A stretch of 64,000 bases of DNA from an uncultured Bacilli bacterium. GTDB lineage: Bacteria; Bacillota_I; Bacilli_A; RF39; UBA660. The stretch covers positions 1-64,000 of the forward strand of contig CAKOLO010000003.1 in the NCBI GenBank assembly GCA_934096235.1, in the 5' to 3' direction. A model generated the notes under the pieces. It had not been told where the DNA came from. It saw only the letters and a list, made by a program, of their open reading frames with translations, and searched no databases. Below are positions 24,663-32,772 of this stretch, piece after piece (within the stretch, counting starts at the first letter, position 1; each line of letters starts with the position of its first letter). The position numbers and the translations under genes are program-made.

Positions 24663-26844
24663 AATTGATCTTAGTATTGGAGGAATGAGTTGTAGCGCTT
24701 GTTCTTCTAGTCTTGAAAAGTATTTGAATAAACAAAAGGGTATAATTGATGCTTCTGTTAATTTAGTACTTGCGATGGCTACTATAAAGTATGAAGATAT
24801 AAACTTAGAGGATATTGAAAGATATATTAAGGAGGTTGGGTTTGAAAGTTTAGGTCCTTATGATTTGTTTAAAGAAAAGAAAAGTAAGAATGTTAAAAAT
24901 AATTTAATAATATTTAGTGTATTAGTTATAATTTTATTATATGTATCTATGGCTCATATGATAGGTCTTCCTAATATAGATTTTTTAAATATGGAAAAGC
25001 ATTCTCTTAATTATGCTGTTTGTTTATTTATATTAACAATACCATTTATGATATATGGATTTGATATATTTAAGAGTGGTTATAAGAATTTAATACATAA
25101 GACTCCTAATATGGATACTTTAGTTTCTATTGGAGTATTATCTAGTTTTATATATAGTTTGATAAGTACTATTATGATTATAGTGGAAAATGAAATGTAT
25201 GTTCATAATTTGTATTTTGAAAGTGCTGGGGTAGTTATATATTTTATTAAACTTGGAAGATACATTGATTCTAAAAGTAAAGAGAAGACTAAAGAAGCAA
25301 TAAAGTCTTTAGTACAAATAACTCCAATGAATGCATTATTAAAAACTAGAGATGGTGAAAAGGAAGTAACTATTGATGAAGTTAAAGTGGGAGATATATT
25401 AATATGTAAACCTGGTATGAAGTTTGCTGTTGATGGTATTATAGTTGATGGAAGTACACATGCTGATGAATCATTTATTACTGGTGAAAGTATACCGAAT
25501 AAAAAGAATATAAATGATAAAGTGGTGGCTGGTAGTTTAAATATAGATGGTTCTGTTTTATATGAAGCTAAAGCTATAGGAAAGAATTCTACGATATCTG
25601 AAATAGTAAGATTAGTAGTTGATGCTAGTAATACTAAAGCTCCAATCGCTAGATTTGCTGATAAAGTAAGTGGCTACTTTGTACCAAGTATAATCTTAAT
25701 AGCAATTATGACTTTTATTGGTTATTTACTTTTAGGAAGTGGTATTAATGATAGTTTAGTTCATTTTGTAAATGTTCTTGTTGTGAGTTGTCCATGTGCT
25801 TTAGGTCTTGCGACTCCTCTTGCGATAGTTGTTAGTGAAGGAGTATGTGCTAAAAATGGAATACTTGTTAAGAATAGTGAAACTTTAGAAAATTCATATA
25901 AAGTAGATGCTATATGTTTTGATAAAACAGGTACTCTTACATATGGAAACTTAAAAGTAAATAAAATTAATAATTATGGTGATTATAAAGATAGTGAACT
26001 TAAAGTAATTATTTCATCTTTAGAAAGTAAATCTAGTCATCCGATAGCCAATGCATTTAAGAGTGAAAACTTAAGACTTAAAGAAGTAAAGAATTATAAA
26101 AATATTGATGGAGTAGGTTTAGAAGGTAAGATTGAAAATAACAAATATTATGTTGGCAACTCTAGACTATTTGAAATTTTAAATATCAAAAATGAATATT
26201 TATGTGATGAAGAAGAGCTAACTCGTGAAGGGAACAGTATTTTATATGTTATAGAAAATAAAAATGTTATAGCCTTAGTAGGAATAAAAGATACAATAAG
26301 GGTGGATGCTAAAGATATAATAAGTGAATTAAATAAAGATAAAGAAGTTATAATGCTTACTGGCGATAATAAAGTAACAGCTAATGTTATAGCAAAAGAA
26401 TTAAATATAAATAATGTTATTTCTGATGTACTTCCAAGTGAGAAAGTAAAAGAGATAAAAAAATTAATGAAAGATAAAACAGTTATGATGATAGGCGATG
26501 GAATAAATGATGCTCCTAGTATTGCTACTAGTAATATAGGTGTTTCTATTGGAAGTGGTACTGATATAGCTAATGATTCATCTGATGTAATACTTATGAA
26601 TGATAATTTAGTTAATATAGTTAATTTGATAAATATAAGTAAAAAGACAATGAAAGTTATAAAAGAAAATTTATTTTGGGCATTCTTTTATAATATATGT
26701 ATGATACCTATAGCTATTGGATTATTTAGTAGTTTTGGAATAAATATGAATCCTATGATAGCAGGTTTATCTATGACATTAAGTAGTGTTACAGTAATTT
26801 TAAATACATTAAGATTAAAGAAAATAAAAGTAAGGAAGTGTTAA
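24655..26844 (+). CDS. copA: Copper-exporting P1B-type ATPase
   Basis: About 729 residues from the ATG at 24655, chosen over an upstream TTG because GAAGGTGA precedes it. One N-terminal HMA domain has GMSCSAC (C13, C16). The eight-span core has the actuator loop TGES, transmembrane CPC at 379-381, DKTGT with D423, SHP, and GDGINDAP, all diagnostic for Cu(I)-ATPases. It exports cytoplasmic Cu(I). The start overlaps the previous gene by eight bases. Confidence 0.96.
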   Translation: MNKIDLSIGGMSCSACSSSLEKYLNKQKGIIDASVNLVLAMATIKYEDINLEDIERYIKEVGFESLGPYDLFKEKKSKNVKNNLIIFSVLVIILLYVSMAHMIGLPNIDFLNMEKHSLNYAVCLFILTIPFMIYGFDIFKSGYKNLIHKTPNMDTLVSIGVLSSFIYSLISTIMIIVENEMYVHNLYFESAGVVIYFIKLGRYIDSKSKEKTKEAIKSLVQITPMNALLKTRDGEKEVTIDEVKVGDILICKPGMKFAVDGIIVDGSTHADESFITGESIPNKKNINDKVVAGSLNIDGSVLYEAKAIGKNSTISEIVRLVVDASNTKAPIARFADKVSGYFVPSIILIAIMTFIGYLLLGSGINDSLVHFVNVLVVSCPCALGLATPLAIVVSEGVCAKNGILVKNSETLENSYKVDAICFDKTGTLTYGNLKVNKINNYGDYKDSELKVIISSLESKSSHPIANAFKSENLRLKEVKNYKNIDGVGLEGKIENNKYYVGNSRLFEILNIKNEYLCDEEELTREGNSILYVIENKNVIALVGIKDTIRVDAKDIISELNKDKEVIMLTGDNKVTANVIAKELNINNVISDVLPSEKVKEIKKLMKDKTVMMIGDGINDAPSIATSNIGVSIGSGTDIANDSSDVILMNDNLVNIVNLINISKKTMKVIKENLFWAFFYNICMIPIAIGLFSSFGINMNPMIAGLSMTLSSVTVILNTLRLKKIKVRKC

Positions 26845-26845
26845 T

Positions 26846-27073
26846 ATGTTTGGACATAAAAATAAGATTATTATTAAAGTAGATGGTATGCACTGTGAAC
26901 ATTGTGCTAAAAAAGTAAGTGATGCAATAGTAAAGTTAGATGATAGTTATAAAGTTAAAGTTGATTTAAAAAGTGGTGAAGTAACTATTACTAGTAAAAA
27001 TACTATTGACATTGATAATGTAAAAGAAAATGTAAATGAAACTGGATTTACATTTGTAAGTGTAAAGGAATAA
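26846..27073 (+). CDS. copZ: CopZ-type copper chaperone
   Basis: A 75-residue single HMA domain with the metal loop MHCEHC. It delivers Cu(I) to CopA and to CsoR. It starts one base after the copA stop, in the usual order csoR-copA-copZ. Confidence 0.9.
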   Translation: MFGHKNKIIIKVDGMHCEHCAKKVSDAIVKLDDSYKVKVDLKSGEVTITSKNTIDIDNVKENVNETGFTFVSVKE

Positions 27074-27074
27074 T

Positions 27075-27554
27075 ATGAAGAAGATACTTAGTGTTTTAGC
27101 AATATTTAGTATATTTATTTTATATGGTTGTGATAAAGAACAAGTGGTGGAAGAAAAGAATAATATAATAAGTGTAAATCCAGTTGATGGTAAAATTGAA
27201 ATAGATACTACTAATATTACTAGTGATGTTACATTTGTTAATTATGATAGTAATGGTGTTATTATTCAGTTTATAGTAGTACGTGGCACTGATGGAGTAG
27301 TAAGAATTGCATTCAATACTTGTCAAGCATGTAATCCTTCTCCAAGAGCATATTTTGTTCAAGAAGGTGAATACTTAAAATGTGAAAATTGTGCTAGTTT
27401 ATTTCATATAGATAAAATAGGTGTAGAAAAAGATGGTTGTAATCCTATAGTAGTAGAAGAAAAAGAAGAAGTTGATAATAAAATAATTATTAAAACTGAA
27501 TATGCAGATACTTTTAGAGATAAATTTGTTAATTGGAAAGGTATCACAAAATAA
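27075..27554 (+). CDS. DUF2318-type lipoprotein of the copper operon
   Basis: A 159-residue protein with a lipoprotein signal (SIFILYGC, C19). The DUF2318-like core has CQACNPSPRAYFVQEGEYLKCENCASLF, with two CxxC pairs and a further Cys (DGCNPI). DUF2318 proteins are predicted metal or Fe-S binding envelope proteins seen beside copper and iron transport genes. Last gene of the operon, starting one base after copZ. Confidence 0.8.
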   Translation: MKKILSVLAIFSIFILYGCDKEQVVEEKNNIISVNPVDGKIEIDTTNITSDVTFVNYDSNGVIIQFIVVRGTDGVVRIAFNTCQACNPSPRAYFVQEGEYLKCENCASLFHIDKIGVEKDGCNPIVVEEKEEVDNKIIIKTEYADTFRDKFVNWKGITK

Positions 27555-27580
27555 AAAGTTAACTTTTGTTAACTTTTTTA
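27553..27580. terminator. Bidirectional terminator
   Basis: AAAAGTTAAC and GTTAACTTTTTT around TTTT. It ends the copper operon (plus) and, on the minus strand, the split permease gene whose stop codon lies inside it. Confidence 0.88.
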
Positions 27581-27735
27581 CTTATCTTTTCAATAACTTT
27601 ATACATAACTATTGAAATAATAGTCAATAAGAATATACCAGTCATTACCAAATCTAAATTAAATACTTGAGAACCATATAATATTAAATATCCAATCCCT
27701 GCTTTAGATGTTAGAAATTCTCCCATAATAACTCC
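27559..27735 (-). pseudogene. 3' fragment of a split ABC permease gene
   Basis: On the minus strand the 59 codons from 27735 to 27559 read G-VIMGEFLTSKAGIGYLILY, then GSQVFNLDLVMTGIFLLTII and a basic tail ending KKVNKS. This is the conserved C-terminus of SsuC/TauC/NitT-type permeases. It has no start codon or ribosome site. Its missing 5' part is at 36493-37143, 8.8 kb away on the same strand, next to the matching ATPase and binding-protein genes. Joining the two across the GG core gives an intact 261-residue protein. Confidence 0.93.
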
Positions 27736-27760
27736 GCCATAACATATATGGGGAGAAAAT
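27734..27760. other. Left attachment site (hybrid of host and element)
   Basis: Host permease sequence ends at the CC core (27734-27735). Element sequence follows, with a 12-bp gap and then the 13-bp arm at 27748-27760. It mirrors the right site exactly in spacing. Confidence 0.85.
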
Positions 27761-27874
27761 CAAAAGTAGTTCATATACTTATATTATATTACAATGAAAT
27801 AAAACAACTTATGGTAAAAATATGTTGTTCATACTGTAATGGTAGAAATATATAAGATAGGAAGTGGCATTAAT

Positions 27875-27922
27875 ATGTATTTAATTTTTAAAAAATATAA
27901 AATAACAGCAAAATTTTTCTAA
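27875..27922 (+). CDS. Possible 15-residue leader peptide
   Basis: An ATG with an upstream GGAAGTGG opens a 15-codon frame beginning MYLIFKKYK and ending in TAA. It is basic and hydrophobic. It could be a short leader or chance; there is no homology to judge by. Confidence 0.2.
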   Translation: MYLIFKKYKITAKFF

Positions 27923-27990
27923 GGTTTTTAGTATCTTAATTATTATTTCGGAAATTTTCCCTTGATAATTACAAAACTTTCTACTGATAC

Positions 27991-28019
27991 TTGTTTAAAA
28001 ATAATGACTATGATATAAT
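27991..28019 (+). promoter_or_regulatory. Promoter of the element's TasA-like operon
   Basis: A -35 box TTGTTT (27991-27996), 17-bp spacer, -10 box TATAAT (28014-28019) with TGA before it, then the ribosome site AGGAGG. Confidence 0.72.
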
Positions 28020-28042
28020 TTTTAATAGTAGGAGGATAAAAT

Positions 28043-28696
28043 ATGGAGAAGAATAGAAAAATACAGATAATAGCTATCGTTGCCTTAGTTATTGGTATTG
28101 TTGGATTATCAATTGGTTTTGCCGCTTTTTCTAGTGTTTTAAACATTCAAACTAGTGCGAATGTTAAACCAGATAGTAGTACATTGAATGTAGATTTTTC
28201 TACTGCAGAAGATAAAATGGAAATTGCTGAAATTATACCAACTGCTACCCCTAATTCATTAGTAACAACAAATGGTGTTATTGATAATAGTGGTGATCCA
28301 ACTATTTCAAAGTTAAGTGCAACATTTACTGAGCCTGGACAATCAGTTGTATATAAGTTTTATGCGTATAATGCTGGAGAATTGAATGCTTACCTAAAAA
28401 GTATAGTTTTTAGTAATGTCATTGGTCAAAATACTACTAAAATTTGTACAGCAGGGCAAGGAACTACTGATGCTTTAGTTCAAAAAGCTTGTGATAAAAT
28501 TTCTGTAAAAATAAAAGTTGGAAATGAACTTGAAACAACAACCGGCAAAGCTTCTATTACAGGTCATGCTTTATCTAAAGGTAATGGAGAATTAGTTACA
28601 GTTACTTTAGAATATGAAGCTGGTGCTGATAGAGCTGATGGAGACTTTACTGTTGCATTTGGCAATATAACTTTAAATTACAGCTCTGTTGATTGA
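28043..28696 (+). CDS. Element-borne TasA/camelysin-like secreted protein
   Basis: A 217-residue protein. The signal region (IIAIVALVIGIVGLSIGFAAFSS) ends in the FAAFSS form common in SipW-dependent substrates of uncultured Firmicutes. The mature part has NVDFSTAEDK, ATFTEPGQSVVYKFYAYNAG and a closing VAFGNITLNYSS. Two cysteines (in KICTAG and QKACDK) may pair. It is first in the cargo operon, before its own SipW-type peptidase, and is probably the fibre or matrix subunit. Confidence 0.75.
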   Translation: MEKNRKIQIIAIVALVIGIVGLSIGFAAFSSVLNIQTSANVKPDSSTLNVDFSTAEDKMEIAEIIPTATPNSLVTTNGVIDNSGDPTISKLSATFTEPGQSVVYKFYAYNAGELNAYLKSIVFSNVIGQNTTKICTAGQGTTDALVQKACDKISVKIKVGNELETTTGKASITGHALSKGNGELVTVTLEYEAGADRADGDFTVAFGNITLNYSSVD

Positions 28697-28744
28697 AAAT
28701 GTCATATTCAAACATATTTGTCTCTTTAAAGAATGGAGATAATA

Positions 28745-29875
28745 ATGAAGAAAAGCTATATTAAAATAATATTATTTATCTTTACTTTTAGTTTTATTTT
28801 ACTTTTAAGCAGTTTAAAACTTAAAATATTAGGACAAATTGGGTTAGATATTGTACTTTTATTATCCATGGTTATTGTATATTTTACTTTTGGATTTGAA
28901 AAAGATAGACATCGTTACAGTAAAGATATTATCTTAGAGATTATTATTATTTTGATAGCTTTTTTTCTACTTTATTATTTATCTGGTATTTTAATAGGTT
29001 TTGCTAAAAATGCCAATTATTTTACTATAAATTCTTTTCGTAACATAATCTTTCCTATAATATTTTATATTTTTATAAAAGAACTTTTGAGATATCAACT
29101 TTTAATAAAGTCCAGTGAGTCAAAAATTTTGATTATAATTACATGTGTTTTCTTTATTATAATTGATAATGCTGTACCTTTTTCAGCACATTCAATTAAT
29201 TTTAATAAGGATACTTTTTTGTTAATTGCGTTAACGCTTTTGCCATCAATTTCAGAAAATATTTTGTGTTCATATTTAAGTTTAAATCTTGGCTATAAAC
29301 CTGGAATTGTATACTTGTTAATTATGAATTTGTATAAATATTTTCTTCCTATAATACCAAATCCTAATGAATATCTTTATTCTTTGATTTTTCTTATCTT
29401 TCCGTTGATTGTTCTTATAAAGATAAAGAATTGGTTTAAAAAAGATAGAACTGAAGATATTACTTTTGAAAATTATAAACAGAGTAAAAAAGAACTTTTA
29501 TTATTTTGTCCTTTAATTATTTTTAGTTGCGTGTTAATTTATGTAGTATCTGGATATTTTAGATATTATGCAATTGCAGTTGCTAGTGGTTCTATGGAAC
29601 CAAAAATATCAAAAGGTGATGTAGTTATTGTTGATAAAAAATATAATAGAATTAAAGTTGGAGATATACTAGCATATAAGTATGATGAAAAAGTGATTAT
29701 TCATAGAATTTATAGAATTGTAAAAAATAATGATGAATATTTTATATATACTAAGGGTGATGCTAATAACGATTATGATAAATATAAAGTTACAGAGAAT
29801 ATGTTTGTTGGAATTGTTAAGCTTAATATTCCACTAATTGGATATCCCACTGTATTACTTAATGAGAGGTGGTAA
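28745..29875 (+). CDS. SipW-type signal peptidase with N-terminal multi-span domain
   Basis: About 376 residues from the ATG at 28745, chosen because GGAG at 28736-28739 precedes it; an upstream ATG at 28733 overlaps that site. Residues 1-230 form about seven spans, distantly like CPBP-type membrane domains but with no EExxxR motif. The C-terminal domain is a Ser-His signal peptidase: S283 in AVASGSMEPKI, H320 in IIHRIYRI and a TKGDANNDYD box. Chromosomal SipW proteins here are only 181-204 residues, so the extra membrane domain is specific to the element copy. It presumably processes the flanking TasA-like proteins. Confidence 0.85.
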   Translation: MKKSYIKIILFIFTFSFILLLSSLKLKILGQIGLDIVLLLSMVIVYFTFGFEKDRHRYSKDIILEIIIILIAFFLLYYLSGILIGFAKNANYFTINSFRNIIFPIIFYIFIKELLRYQLLIKSSESKILIIITCVFFIIIDNAVPFSAHSINFNKDTFLLIALTLLPSISENILCSYLSLNLGYKPGIVYLLIMNLYKYFLPIIPNPNEYLYSLIFLIFPLIVLIKIKNWFKKDRTEDITFENYKQSKKELLLFCPLIIFSCVLIYVVSGYFRYYAIAVASGSMEPKISKGDVVIVDKKYNRIKVGDILAYKYDEKVIIHRIYRIVKNNDEYFIYTKGDANNDYDKYKVTENMFVGIVKLNIPLIGYPTVLLNERW

Positions 29876-29877
29876 AA

Positions 29878-31002
29878 GTGACAAAGGATGTACGTTGTAC
29901 TGAAAATAAAAAGAATGGGAAAAACATTAAAAAAGAAAATCTTTTATTGAGATTTAGTCTTTGTATGTTCTTTTTTTGCTTATTTGTTATAATAGGCTTT
30001 AAATTTATTAATAACTCATTAAGTATTAATAGTGATGAAAAATTACATTTTCAAGAAAAGGGCAATGTTAAATATTCTGTGTGCTTAAAAGATAACGATT
30101 TCTTTGAAAAAGAATGTTTAGATTCTAATATGTCTTATGTAGCTAGTTTAATTAAGAACATTTCGCTTGATTTTAATTATCAATTTAATGGTAATTTTGA
30201 TAATTTAGTTAGTTCTGTTGATTATGAAGTTGTGGCTAAACTTATTATTGAAAATAATGATACAAAAACAAAGTATTATGAAAAAGAATATGTTTTAGCT
30301 CCTAAAACTTCTGATTCTATAAAAAATAATGGAACATTATATAATTTAGATAAAAAAATTAATATTAATTATGAATATTATAATAATATTGCAACGAATT
30401 TTAAATCTCAATATGGTGTTGATTCACAAAGTTATTTGGAGGTGTATTTAAACACTTATAATAATGTTAATTCCAAATATAAAGATATTCCAACATTTGC
30501 ACAAATATCAGTTCAAATACCACTATCGCAAAAAGCTATTGAAATAAAATTTAATACACAGGAAATAAATAAAAGTATAGATAAATACATTACATCAAAA
30601 AACATTGTTATTAATGGATATCTAATATTTATTGTAGGTATAACTTTTCTTTTCACATCGCTTATTTTTCTATTCTTTATTTTTATGATAATAAAAAAAT
30701 ATACTAAAACAATAAGCAAGTATGACAAATTTATTAATAAAATATTAAAAGAATATGATCGTTTAATAGTAGAAACAGCAACGTTTCCTGATGAAAAAGA
30801 ATACAACGTTTTAATAATTAATAGCTTTAATGAATTAGTTGATGTTCGAGATAATTTACGTTCTCCAATCATGTTTTATAATGTTAAAGACCATAAAATG
30901 TCAAAGTTTTACATTCTTAATAATAATAATTTATATTTATATATAGTAAATTCAAATGACATTAATGGTGGTGATAAGAAGCATGAAACTAAGAAAAATT
31001 AA
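29878..31002 (+). CDS. DUF5305-like membrane protein
   Basis: A protein of about 374 residues, starting at GTG 29878 (GAGAGG eight bases upstream; the earlier GTG lies in that site). It has a span near 30-50, an outside domain (about 55-235) with SVDYEVVAKLIIENND, YYEKEYVLAPKTSDS and NINYEYYNNIATNFKSQYG, which fit the DUF5305 pattern, then a span (about 245-270) and a ~100-residue cytoplasmic tail. DUF5305 genes occur beside SipW-type peptidases in clostridia and archaea; the role is unknown. It overlaps the next gene by 20 bases. Confidence 0.6.
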   Translation: MTKDVRCTENKKNGKNIKKENLLLRFSLCMFFFCLFVIIGFKFINNSLSINSDEKLHFQEKGNVKYSVCLKDNDFFEKECLDSNMSYVASLIKNISLDFNYQFNGNFDNLVSSVDYEVVAKLIIENNDTKTKYYEKEYVLAPKTSDSIKNNGTLYNLDKKININYEYYNNIATNFKSQYGVDSQSYLEVYLNTYNNVNSKYKDIPTFAQISVQIPLSQKAIEIKFNTQEINKSIDKYITSKNIVINGYLIFIVGITFLFTSLIFLFFIFMIIKKYTKTISKYDKFINKILKEYDRLIVETATFPDEKEYNVLIINSFNELVDVRDNLRSPIMFYNVKDHKMSKFYILNNNNLYLYIVNSNDINGGDKKHETKKN

Positions 31003-32503
31003 AAAAAATAATAATTTAATTCATTTTGGTTTTATAATAGTTGTTGTAACTGTTATATTCTTAAGTGTTGGATTTTCTGCTTTTCAAAATGAATTAGCAA
31101 TTGAGGATATAAGTGCTACTGTGCGAATAGATAAAGATGTTAGAGTGACAAAAGCGGTGGTTGAAAGTGTAAAAGATGCTACTAGTTATTATGAAGATTA
31201 TAATATTTCTAATATTTCTGGTAGTATTAGATTAAATAGTAGTAATTCCTATGTTATTTACGATGTCGAAGTTTATAATTTAGGTAATGTTATTATGGGA
31301 ATAAGTGATGCATCAATTGATAATGAAAATTTAAAATTCGAATTTTTAAATTATAATTTAAAAGATAAAATTTGTGATAATAATCAATGCTCTTTAGGAG
31401 TTAAAAAAACATTAAAAATAAAGGTGTCATATAAAAATGGTGCAAATATTAATGATAATGAAAATAAATTTGTATTAAACTTTAAATTTGGAAGAATTTT
31501 TAATATTACTTATTATAATATTTCTAATAGTGATAAATTTCCTACAGAGATAATAGAAACTGATACATTAAATTTAAATATTCCAAGTAAAGAAGATTAT
31601 CTTATAAAGATATTTATGAATAATAAGTTATTGCATAATGGCAATGACTATCAATATACAAACAATAATTTAATTATTCCAAATGTTTTGGGTGATATTC
31701 AAATTCATTATAAAATGCCAATATGTCAAAGAGCAACACTTCTTCATACAGAGAAATGTTTAGGTGGATATTGTTCTGGAATGGGTTATAAAGAGGGTGG
31801 TAGTAAAGGCTCTTCTACTATTACGTATGGCTCTTTAGGAAACTCTAATATCCTTTCATCTGGTGATGCGTTTGACTGTGATGTGAATGGTGATGGAATT
31901 TATGATTCAAATACAGAAAGATTTTATTATGTTACTGATATGGAAAAAAATAGTAACATAGCTGTTTTAATTTATTATAATAACGTTAGTGAAGGAAAGC
32001 CTGACAATGTAAAGTATTATCCATATGATAGTTCTAAAGAAAATTGGCACGGACCTAGAGATGCAATAGAACAACTTCCAACTACTAGTCAATGGAATAA
32101 TGTTCGTTTATCAAATACTGAAAGAAAGATAGTTAATGAATATAATACTACTAGCACAAAAGACGGACATTCTTTTCCTGAAGTATTTAGTTATTCGAAT
32201 TATGCGGCACGATTTTTAACACTAGCAGAAGTAAAAAAACTTGTTGATTTTTATATTCCAACTTGGAAAAATGGTGAATTAGATAATCATCTTTATCTTG
32301 TTGAGAATACTAATTTTTCAAAAAAAGATAATTCTAAATTTGATGGATATTGGTTAGAAACTCCAAGAAATACTATGTCAAATCATAGTTGGATAATATA
32401 TGCTACGGCAAGACGTGTTCATAGTATAGAAGTACAAAGGACTGACGTTTTAGTTGGTGTTCGTCCTGTAATAGAGGTAGCTAAAAGTGATATTTCATAT
32501 TAA
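30983..32503 (+). CDS. Element-borne TasA-like / DUF6273-like surface protein
   Basis: About 506 residues from ATG 30983. The signal span ends FLSVGFSAFQNELAIEDISA, a SipW-type substrate signature. A TasA-like region (about 30-180) with VYDVEVYNLGNVIMGI follows, then a beta-rich linker. The C-terminal ~270 residues are lectin-like/DUF6273-like: GDAFDCDVNGDGIYDSNTER with a calcium-loop look, WLETPRNTM, and the closing LVGVRPVIEV. The same end motif is seen in the chromosomal protein at 10647-11846. It probably displays a binding domain on the fibre. It ends the first cargo operon. Confidence 0.65.
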   Translation: MKLRKIKKNNNLIHFGFIIVVVTVIFLSVGFSAFQNELAIEDISATVRIDKDVRVTKAVVESVKDATSYYEDYNISNISGSIRLNSSNSYVIYDVEVYNLGNVIMGISDASIDNENLKFEFLNYNLKDKICDNNQCSLGVKKTLKIKVSYKNGANINDNENKFVLNFKFGRIFNITYYNISNSDKFPTEIIETDTLNLNIPSKEDYLIKIFMNNKLLHNGNDYQYTNNNLIIPNVLGDIQIHYKMPICQRATLLHTEKCLGGYCSGMGYKEGGSKGSSTITYGSLGNSNILSSGDAFDCDVNGDGIYDSNTERFYYVTDMEKNSNIAVLIYYNNVSEGKPDNVKYYPYDSSKENWHGPRDAIEQLPTTSQWNNVRLSNTERKIVNEYNTTSTKDGHSFPEVFSYSNYAARFLTLAEVKKLVDFYIPTWKNGELDNHLYLVENTNFSKKDNSKFDGYWLETPRNTMSNHSWIIYATARRVHSIEVQRTDVLVGVRPVIEVAKSDISY

Positions 32504-32772
32504 TAAATCTTTATAATTAAAGTTAATAAAAGTATATTATAATTGTTAAAATTTTTTGATAAGCTTCTATGAATATTTGAAAAAATTTACTATTAAATTA
32601 TACATAATGTGTGAAATATGATCATAAATAGAAATGATCTTTATATCATTCTTTTTGTTATATTGATATATATAAAACCATATTAAAAAATTTTTGTGAA
32701 TTAAAAAAATCATGATATAGTTATTATATATGGAGTAAATCGCCTTTAGTTTATTATTTGTGAGGAGGTATA
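32504..32772 (+). other. AT-rich gap between cargo operons
   Basis: No gene seen. A weak hairpin (AATGAT with ATCATT, about 32632-32650) followed by CTTTTTG may end the upstream operon. The segment 32700-32765 must hold the promoter of the next gene, with TATTATATAT as a candidate -10. A strong ribosome site, GAGGAGG, ends the gap. Confidence 0.4.

Larger units (their letters stand above)
27761..28042 (+). other. Non-coding left end of the element
   Basis: No substantial gene. It holds an interrupted inverted repeat, ATTACA...AACAAC with GTTGTT...TGTAAT (27788-27840), which could fold as an RNA hairpin or bind a regulator. It also contains a 15-codon reading frame (27875-27922) and the promoter of the TasA-like gene (27991-28019). 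Confidence 0.6.
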
